The notes below the pieces were generated by a model. The model did no database searches and was not told the origin of the DNA. It worked only from the letters and a program-made list of their open reading frames with translations. From positions 1 through 46,683 of the forward strand of contig ONAS01000021.1 in NCBI GenBank assembly GCA_900315815.1: a DNA stretch of 46,683 nucleotides. Reading direction: 5' to 3'. Every line of letters begins with the position of its first letter. Positions within the stretch are counted from its first letter, which is position 1. Source of the DNA: an uncultured Eubacteriales bacterium. GTDB lineage: Bacteria; Bacillota; Clostridia; Oscillospirales; Acutalibacteraceae. Made by a program: the position numbers and the translations under genes. Of the stretch, positions 41,767 to 46,683 are shown in pieces.

Positions 41767-42555
41767 TTATGCGTCAGTTGTGATGATCTCATCCAGCGCA
41801 CGGATGATGCGCGTGAGGTGCTCTGCGACCGTTTCACTGTCCTCAAACAGGTGCGTCAGCAGTTCGCTGATGTTCCTTTCAAAATCTGCGGGCAGGATCT
41901 TTGCCTCGCTCAGGGCGATCTGCGTCATCCGTTTTTCACCGGGGTGCGTCATGCGGTTGAGGGCGAAGATGATGTCAAAATACGACTCAAAGAACGCCGC
42001 CGTGCGGTGGTTCACCGCGACGATATCCCCGCGCCTTGCCGCCTTTAATATCTGTCCCTCGTACGACGGCAGATATCCGCTGAGCAGCTTTCGGTTTCTC
42101 TCGATGATATTGCGCCTCAGCTCGTCGGGGTAGGGGACGGCAAAGCGATCCTTCATCGCGGTCAGCGCGCCGCTTTCATCGTACAGGATCCGGCAGGTGT
42201 TGAGGTTGTGCCACATACAGGTGGTGTAGCCGTTTCCTGCCTGAAAGCGCTCCACGACCTGTTCCAGACCGTTTCCAAAATCCTTCATATCGCGATACAG
42301 GATGTCGATGTCGATGCCGTTGTTGAGCGTGCAGTCGTCCTCGGTCTCCCAAAACTGATTACTCAGCTCGATGTATGAGCAGCAGCGGTCCAGTATGGCT
42401 TTTCTGACGTCCCGGGAAGGGATGCTGTCACAGTAAAGATACAGATCATAGTCCGACTTTTCATCCGCGTTTCCTGTTGCGCGGGAACCGCCCAGCGCGA
42501 TCGCCTTCACTTCATCCAGTGCGGCGAATTCCTTCCACAGCGTTTCAAATACCAT
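41767..42555 (-). CDS. Nucleotidyltransferase-fold protein with DUF4037-like domain
   Basis: A 262-residue protein, the only convincing minus-strand gene. The N-terminal domain has GGSRATGNADEKSDYDLYLY, the GS-x10-DxD signature of the polymerase-beta nucleotidyltransferase fold (Gly23-Ser24, Asp35, Asp37), with a third acidic site in NGIDIDILYRD. The C-terminal half is helical (RRGDIVAVNHRTAAFFESYFD) and resembles DUF4037. Related proteins include aminoglycoside nucleotidyltransferases, but I see no support for a resistance role. ATG (complement of 42553-42555) has GGAGGAGA 5 nt upstream. Opposite orientation and single-gene context hint at later insertion. Confidence 0.85.
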   Translation of the reverse strand: MVFETLWKEFAALDEVKAIALGGSRATGNADEKSDYDLYLYCDSIPSRDVRKAILDRCCSYIELSNQFWETEDDCTLNNGIDIDILYRDMKDFGNGLEQVVERFQAGNGYTTCMWHNLNTCRILYDESGALTAMKDRFAVPYPDELRRNIIERNRKLLSGYLPSYEGQILKAARRGDIVAVNHRTAAFFESYFDIIFALNRMTHPGEKRMTQIALSEAKILPADFERNISELLTHLFEDSETVAEHLTRIIRALDEIITTDA

Positions 42556-42587
42556 TTCGATCTCCTCCGTGTGTTTTGATGCAAGAC

Positions 42588-42617
42588 ATTATACCAAATA
42601 TTATTTTGTGTGCGCAA
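42588..42617 (-). promoter_or_regulatory. Probable promoter of the minus-strand gene
   Basis: On the minus strand TATAAT (complement of 42588-42593) is preceded by TTGCGC (complement of 42612-42617) at 18 nt. The -10 box is consensus and the -35 is partial. Confidence 0.6.
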
Positions 42618-42672
42618 TGGCATTTCTTAGCTTCTGATGGCAGTTTATTATCCTTTTTTTCGGTTCAGATAC

Positions 42673-42701
42673 TTGCTATACGCGCCCGATTGTGCTATAA
42701 T
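42673..42701 (+). promoter_or_regulatory. Sigma-A promoter of thrC
   Basis: TTGCTA at 42673-42678 and TATAAT at 42696-42701 with a 17-nt spacer; the leader is about 27 nt. Confidence 0.82.
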
Positions 42702-42734
42702 AACTTGAATATAATGGGTTAGGAGGGTCTTTTG

Positions 42735-44243
42735 ATGTTATATCATTCTACTCAAGATAAAAACCGTTCCGTTTCGTCCGCTCAGGCGATCGCGCAGGGC
42801 ATTTCCAAGGACGGCGGACTCTTTGTACCGGAAAGCTTCCCGAAGCTTTCCTTGGTCGATCTGGATACCATGCTGTCCAAAACCTATCAGCAGCGCGCGA
42901 AGATGATCATCGGCAGATATCTGACCGATTTCAGCGACCGCGAGATCGCCGACTGTGTGGACAATGCTTATACCGAGGAGAAATTCGGCGGGCTCAATCC
43001 CGCGCCGATCGCGTCTGTCGGCTACAACGGCAGCGAGCTGCATCTGCTGGAGCTGTGGCACGGACCGACCTGCGCCTTCAAGGACATGGCGCTGCAGATC
43101 CTGCCGCACTTCCTCTCTAAGTCGCTGCAGAAGGTCGGCGGCGGAAAGGACGCGGTCATTCTGGTTGCGACCTCCGGCGATACCGGCAAGGCGGCGCTCG
43201 AGGGCTTCCGCGACGTCCCCCACACGAAGATCATCGTATTCTATCCCGTCAACGGCGTGTCCGCGATGCAGAAGCACCAGATGAACACCCAGGAGGGAGA
43301 GAACGTCTACGTCTGCGCCATCAACGGCAACTTTGACGACGCCCAGACAGCGGTCAAAAGGATATTCACCGATCCCGAGACCGGCGCGATCCTCGACGAG
43401 CACAACATGATGTTCAGCTCGGCGAACTCCATCAACTGGGGACGCCTGCTGCCGCAGATCGTCTACTATATCTCCGCTTACTGCGATATGGTGAACGCGG
43501 GCAAGGTGAAGCTGGGCGAAAAAATCAATATCACGGTTCCCACCGGCAACTTCGGCAACATCCTAGCGGGCTACTACGCTTATGAGATGGGTCTGCCGGT
43601 CAATAAATTCATCTGCGCGTCCAACTCGAACAACGTGCTGACCGATTTCATCAATACGGGCGTGTATGACAAAAACCGTGCGTTCTATACCACGGTCTCT
43701 CCCTCGATGGATATTCTGGTGTCCTCCAATCTCGAGCGTCTGCTCTATAAGATGTCCGGCGACAACGACGTCGAGACAAAGGGCTATATGGACGCGCTGA
43801 AAGCAGAGGGCAGATACGAGGTCAGCGGCGCGATCAAGGAAAAGATCGGCGCGATCTTCTACGGCGGCTTCGCCGATGAGGACGCGACCGAGGCGACCAT
43901 CCACGATCTCTTTGAACAGGAGCATTACCTGTGCGATACCCATACGGCAGTCGCCGTAGCGGTTTACGATGAATATGTGAAAAAGACAGGCGACAAGACT
44001 CCCGCGGTGATCGCCTCCACCGCCAGCCCCTACAAGTTCTCCAAGGCGGTCCTTACGGCAATCGATGACGGAAAGCTCCCCGAAAGCGAATTCGACATGG
44101 TCGAAAAGCTGAACGAGCTGACCGGCGCGCCCGTACCCGCTCCGCTTGCGTCCCTGCGCGGCAAGACTGCCCGCTTCAGCGACGTCACGGACAAGGAGGG
44201 CATGCAGGACGTGGTGCTGAAAGCGCTGAGGATCCGCAAGTGA
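42735..44243 (+). CDS. thrC: Threonine synthase
   Basis: A 502-residue PLP enzyme that converts O-phosphohomoserine to threonine. The PLP lysine is Lys116 in HGPTCAFKDMALQ. ATSGDTGKAALEGF binds the cofactor phosphate, and VPTGNFGNILAGYYA and INWGRLLPQIVYY are typical of the long type II form. ATG 42735 is 7 nt after AGGAGGG; the in-frame TTG 42732 is less likely. No other threonine-pathway gene is nearby. The TGA overlaps the GTG start of the next gene. Confidence 0.96.
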   Translation: MLYHSTQDKNRSVSSAQAIAQGISKDGGLFVPESFPKLSLVDLDTMLSKTYQQRAKMIIGRYLTDFSDREIADCVDNAYTEEKFGGLNPAPIASVGYNGSELHLLELWHGPTCAFKDMALQILPHFLSKSLQKVGGGKDAVILVATSGDTGKAALEGFRDVPHTKIIVFYPVNGVSAMQKHQMNTQEGENVYVCAINGNFDDAQTAVKRIFTDPETGAILDEHNMMFSSANSINWGRLLPQIVYYISAYCDMVNAGKVKLGEKINITVPTGNFGNILAGYYAYEMGLPVNKFICASNSNNVLTDFINTGVYDKNRAFYTTVSPSMDILVSSNLERLLYKMSGDNDVETKGYMDALKAEGRYEVSGAIKEKIGAIFYGGFADEDATEATIHDLFEQEHYLCDTHTAVAVAVYDEYVKKTGDKTPAVIASTASPYKFSKAVLTAIDDGKLPESEFDMVEKLNELTGAPVPAPLASLRGKTARFSDVTDKEGMQDVVLKALRIRK

Positions 44244-44929
44244 GCCTGTTTGCGATAGCCGACCTGCACCTGTCCCTCGGCACGGACAAGCCGATGGATG
44301 TGTTTTCCGGCTGGTCGGATTATGTCGGGCGCCTCAAAGAGAATTGGGAGCGTCTGGTGACGCCCGAGGACACCGTCGTCATCGGCGGCGATATCTCATG
44401 GGCGATGCGGCTGGAGGAATGCTTTGCGGATTTCTCCTTCATCCATTCGCTGCCGGGTCAGAAGATCTTTCTCAAGGGCAACCACGACTACTGGTGGCAG
44501 ACAAAGAAGAAGATCGAGGATTACCTCGCTTTGAACGGCTTCGATTCTATCCGGATCCTGTTCAACAATGCCTTTGAGGTCGGCGACTATGCCGTCTGCG
44601 GTACACGCGGCTGGTATTACGATAAGGAGGGCGAGCACGATATCAAGGTCATCAACCGTGAGATCGGCCGCCTGAAAACCTCGTACAGCGCCGCTCTTGC
44701 GACCGGCAAGCGCCCGATCGTATTCCTGCATTACCCGCCGGTCTACGGCGAAGTGGAGTGCGGTGAGATCATGGCGGCGCTGTCGGAGCTGGGAGTAAAG
44801 ACCTGCTATTACGGTCATCTGCACGGAGAGCGCACCCACCGCAGCGCGGTGCAGGGAACGTACAAGGGCATCGACTTTCACCTGATCTCGTGCGATTATA
44901 CGCGCTTTGTGCCGGTATTGGTGAGATAG
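44240..44929 (+). CDS. Calcineurin-like metallophosphoesterase
   Basis: A 229-residue two-metal phosphoesterase of unknown substrate. The ligand motifs are in order: ADLHLS (D-x-H), VIGGDISW (GD), LKGNHDYWW (GNHD), FLHYPP (H) and YYGHLHGER (GH-x-H). It starts at GTG 44240, overlapping the thrC stop (GTGA), so it is translated from the thrC transcript. The last 36 bases are repeated imperfectly 63 nt downstream, beyond the stop codon. Length and motif spacing fit the short cytoplasmic family common in Clostridia. Confidence 0.9.
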   Translation: MSLFAIADLHLSLGTDKPMDVFSGWSDYVGRLKENWERLVTPEDTVVIGGDISWAMRLEECFADFSFIHSLPGQKIFLKGNHDYWWQTKKKIEDYLALNGFDSIRILFNNAFEVGDYAVCGTRGWYYDKEGEHDIKVINREIGRLKTSYSAALATGKRPIVFLHYPPVYGEVECGEIMAALSELGVKTCYYGHLHGERTHRSAVQGTYKGIDFHLISCDYTRFVPVLVR

Positions 44930-44990
44930 CTGTTTCGATCGACGCGATTTTTTCGCGATTATACACGCTTTTTGCCAGTTTTGGTGCGAT
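44892..44990 (+). repeat. Imperfect direct repeat of the metallophosphoesterase 3' end
   Basis: Copy 1 (44892-44927) ends the gene; copy 2 (44955-44990) lies in the intergenic region. They match at 31 of 36 bases and are offset by 63 nt, a multiple of three. Copy 2 read in the same frame would still give RDYTRFLPVLVR, close to CDYTRFVPVLVR of the gene. Confidence 0.8.
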
Positions 44991-45038
44991 TATTTGCGAA
45001 AATTTTACGTTTTTAACATAGTAATTTTTCACCATTTA

Positions 45039-45047
45039 TGGTATATT
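45039..45047 (+). promoter_or_regulatory. Extended -10 promoter of tig
   Basis: TGGTATATT at 45039-45047 fits the extended -10 pattern TGnTAtAaT. The region upstream is very AT-rich, and no -35 box stands at 17 nt. Confidence 0.55.
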
Positions 45048-45087
45048 ATCAGTGTTACAAGTTTGTAGTAATTTTGGAGGAATAAAA

Positions 45088-46365
45088 ATGAGCTTAAAAT
45101 CATCCACATTAAAAGAAACAAATACCTATGAAGTTGAAGTCAGCGTAGACGGCGAGACCTTCGGCGCCGCTGTTGACAGAGTTTACAAAAAGGAAGTCAA
45201 AAAAATCAGCGTTCCCGGTTTTCGCAAGGGCAAGGCGCCCCGCGTGATCATCGAGAAGATGTACGGCAGCGAGGTCTTTTATGACGACGCGATGCAGGAG
45301 TGCTATCCCGCGGCGCTGGAAGAGGCGGCAAAGGAAGCCGGTCTGAAGATCGTTACCGTGACCGCTCTCGAGGCGACAGAGGTTTCCAAGGACGGCTTTA
45401 CCTTCAAGGCGACCGTCGTTGTCGAGCCTGAGATCGAGATCAAGGATTACAAGGGCATCGAGGTAGAGCCCATGTCTACCGAGGTCACCGATGATATGAT
45501 CGACCATGAGATCGAGCATGTCCGCGAGCGCAACAGCCGCATGGTCACCGTTGACGACAGGCCTGCCGAGATCGGCGACACCGTTGTCATCGACTTTGAA
45601 GGCTTCTGCGACGGCGAGGCGTTCGACGGCGGCAAGGCGGAGAACTACAACCTCGAGCTCGGCTCCGGCAATTTCATCCCCGGCTTTGAGGACCAGATCG
45701 TCGGTCACAGCACCGATGAGGAGTTCACCATCGACGTAAAATTCCCCGAGGAATATCAGGCGGAGAACCTCAAGGGCAAGGACGCTCAGTTCAAGATCAA
45801 GCTCCACGAGATCAAGAAGAAGGAGCTGCCCGAGGTAGACGACGATTTTGTCAAGGATGTTTCCGAAAAGGACACCGTAGCGGAATACAGAGAAGAGCTC
45901 AGGGAGCAGATCGCTCACCGCCTCGAGCATGAGGCAGAGCATGACCTCGATGACAAGCTGTCCGCGGCGATCATCGAAAAGGTCGAGGGCGAGATCCCCT
46001 CTCAGATGATCGATAACGAAGCCCAGAACATGATGCGCGAGCTGGATATGCGCCTGCGCTCTCAGGGCATGGATATGAACACCTACCTCAAGTACACCGG
46101 CATGGAGCCCGCGGCGGTTCTCGAGATGTATAAGCCCGAGGCAGAGAAGAGAGTCAAGATGCGTCTGGCGCTCGAGAAGATCGCAAAGCTGGAGGATATC
46201 CAGCCCACCGAGGAGCAGATCGAGGCGGAGTACACCAGAATGGCAGAAGCCTACCAGATGGAGGCCGACAAGGTCAAGGAGATCATCCCTGCCGAGAGCA
46301 TCGTAGAAGATCTCAAGGTAGAGCTTGCAATGAAGCTTGTCAAGGACAGCGCGATCATCAAATGA
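45088..46365 (+). CDS. tig: Trigger factor
   Basis: A 425-residue ribosome-associated chaperone. The N-terminal ribosome-binding domain has the signature GFRKGKAP (residues 44-51). The FKBP-type prolyl isomerase domain (about 155-245) includes GDTVVIDFEGF and the NFIPGFEDQIVGH motif. The helical C-terminal chaperone arms follow (VSEKDTVAEYREELRE ... LAMKLVKDSAIIK). ATG 45088 is 7 nt after GGAGG at 45076-45080. An in-frame upstream start at 45052 is disfavoured because it precedes that site. No terminator follows, so clpP is probably co-transcribed. Confidence 0.97.
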   Translation: MSLKSSTLKETNTYEVEVSVDGETFGAAVDRVYKKEVKKISVPGFRKGKAPRVIIEKMYGSEVFYDDAMQECYPAALEEAAKEAGLKIVTVTALEATEVSKDGFTFKATVVVEPEIEIKDYKGIEVEPMSTEVTDDMIDHEIEHVRERNSRMVTVDDRPAEIGDTVVIDFEGFCDGEAFDGGKAENYNLELGSGNFIPGFEDQIVGHSTDEEFTIDVKFPEEYQAENLKGKDAQFKIKLHEIKKKELPEVDDDFVKDVSEKDTVAEYREELREQIAHRLEHEAEHDLDDKLSAAIIEKVEGEIPSQMIDNEAQNMMRELDMRLRSQGMDMNTYLKYTGMEPAAVLEMYKPEAEKRVKMRLALEKIAKLEDIQPTEEQIEAEYTRMAEAYQMEADKVKEIIPAESIVEDLKVELAMKLVKDSAIIK

Positions 46366-46455
46366 TCTGATCCGTCGGATCGCAATTACAGAGAAACAGT
46401 AAGAATAATCAGCGGATAACGAATAATACTAAACTATTGTGAAAGGATGAACGAT

Positions 46456-46683
46456 ATGGCATTAGTCCCTTATGTAGTAGAACAAACCAATCGCGGAGAG
46501 CGTTCATATGATATTTACTCACGACTGCTCAACGACAGGATCATCATGCTCAACGAGGAGGTCAACTCTGCGACCGCCAGCCTGGTGGTAGCACAGCTGC
46601 TTTACCTTGAGGGTCAGGATTCCAATAAGGATATCAGCCTGTATATCAATTCCCCCGGCGGTTCCGTGACCGACGGTATGGCG
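46456..46683 (+). CDS. clpP: ATP-dependent Clp protease proteolytic subunit (5' part)
   Basis: The first 76 codons are present; the gene continues beyond the right edge. It starts [19 protein letters not shown] and includes [16 protein letters not shown] and [13 protein letters not shown], the family's N-terminal half with the oxyanion-hole glycines. The catalytic serine and histidine lie outside the window. ATG 46456 follows AAAGGATG at a distance suited to a ribosome binding site. The tig-clpP order (usually then clpX) is common in bacteria. Confidence 0.96.
   Translation, partial: MALVPYVVEQTNRGERSYDIYSRLLNDRIIMLNEEVNSATASLVVAQLLYLEGQDSNKDISLYINSPGGSVTDGMA

Noticed and set aside
41767..42555. 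Reading the nucleotidyltransferase as an aminoglycoside resistance gene
   Set aside because: Only the general fold motif is shared; the C-terminal half resembles DUF4037 and there is no resistance context.

Overview
The window is one continuous stretch of a bacterial chromosome, about 46.7 kb, moderately GC-rich and almost entirely coding on the + strand. Gene content and order point to a spore-forming Clostridia (Firmicutes) genome, most like the Ruminococcaceae/Oscillospiraceae. The evidence is the runs dprA-topA-trmFO, plsX-rnc-smc-ftsY, yhbY-nadD-yqeK-rsfS-leuS, pepP-efp, miaB-ricA-mutS-mutL-miaA, yggS-sepF-ylmH-divIVA-ileS-lspA-rlu, rplS-lepB-rbgA-rnhB-yraN and tig-clpP, plus a yunB-type sporulation gene. 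There are no rRNA or tRNA genes, CRISPR arrays, insertion sequences or phage genes. The species cannot be named from this sequence alone.

Layout. 1-3.6 kb: end of dprA, topA and trmFO. 3.6-10.9 kb: plsX, rnc, a radical SAM gene that seems to start at ATT, smc and ftsY. 10.9-15.8 kb: rdgB, yhbY, nadD, yqeK, rsfS and leuS. 15.9-22.1 kb is the least ordinary part, a row of short transcription units with their own promoters and terminators: a wall- or membrane-anchored protein with two cystatin-like repeats, rpsU, pepP-efp, a Cys/His/Asp-rich putative metal-binding protein, a zinc-ribbon Ser/Thr kinase with NPYQQP repeats, and yunB. 22.1-29.6 kb: miaB, a RicA-like Cys-rich protein, mutS, mutL and a broken miaA. 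29.6-38.2 kb: an HlyD-like adaptor followed by division and membrane genes (yggS, sepF, ylmH, divIVA, ileS, lspA, rluD-like). 38.3-41.7 kb: rplS, lepB, rbgA, rnhB, yraN. 41.8-42.6 kb: the only convincing minus-strand gene, a DUF4037-type nucleotidyltransferase. 42.7-46.7 kb: thrC, a metallophosphoesterase, tig and the start of clpP.

Most genes are housekeeping: translation and tRNA modification, chromosome condensation and targeting, mismatch repair, division, protein export and folding. No clearly new multi-gene system is visible. The observations most worth following are: (i) the duplicated cystatin-like surface protein; (ii) a probable ATT start codon that restores the [4Fe-4S] motif of the radical SAM gene; (iii) loss of about 37 codons with a frameshift in miaA while miaB is intact; (iv) a 7-nt tandem repeat in the mutS leader with a degenerate relative after the rluD-like gene, and an 18-bp tandem repeat inside mutL; (v) neighbouring metal-binding-looking proteins, one fused to a kinase; (vi) several inverted repeats at promoters and leaders (rpsU, miaB, lspA, ileS, leuS).
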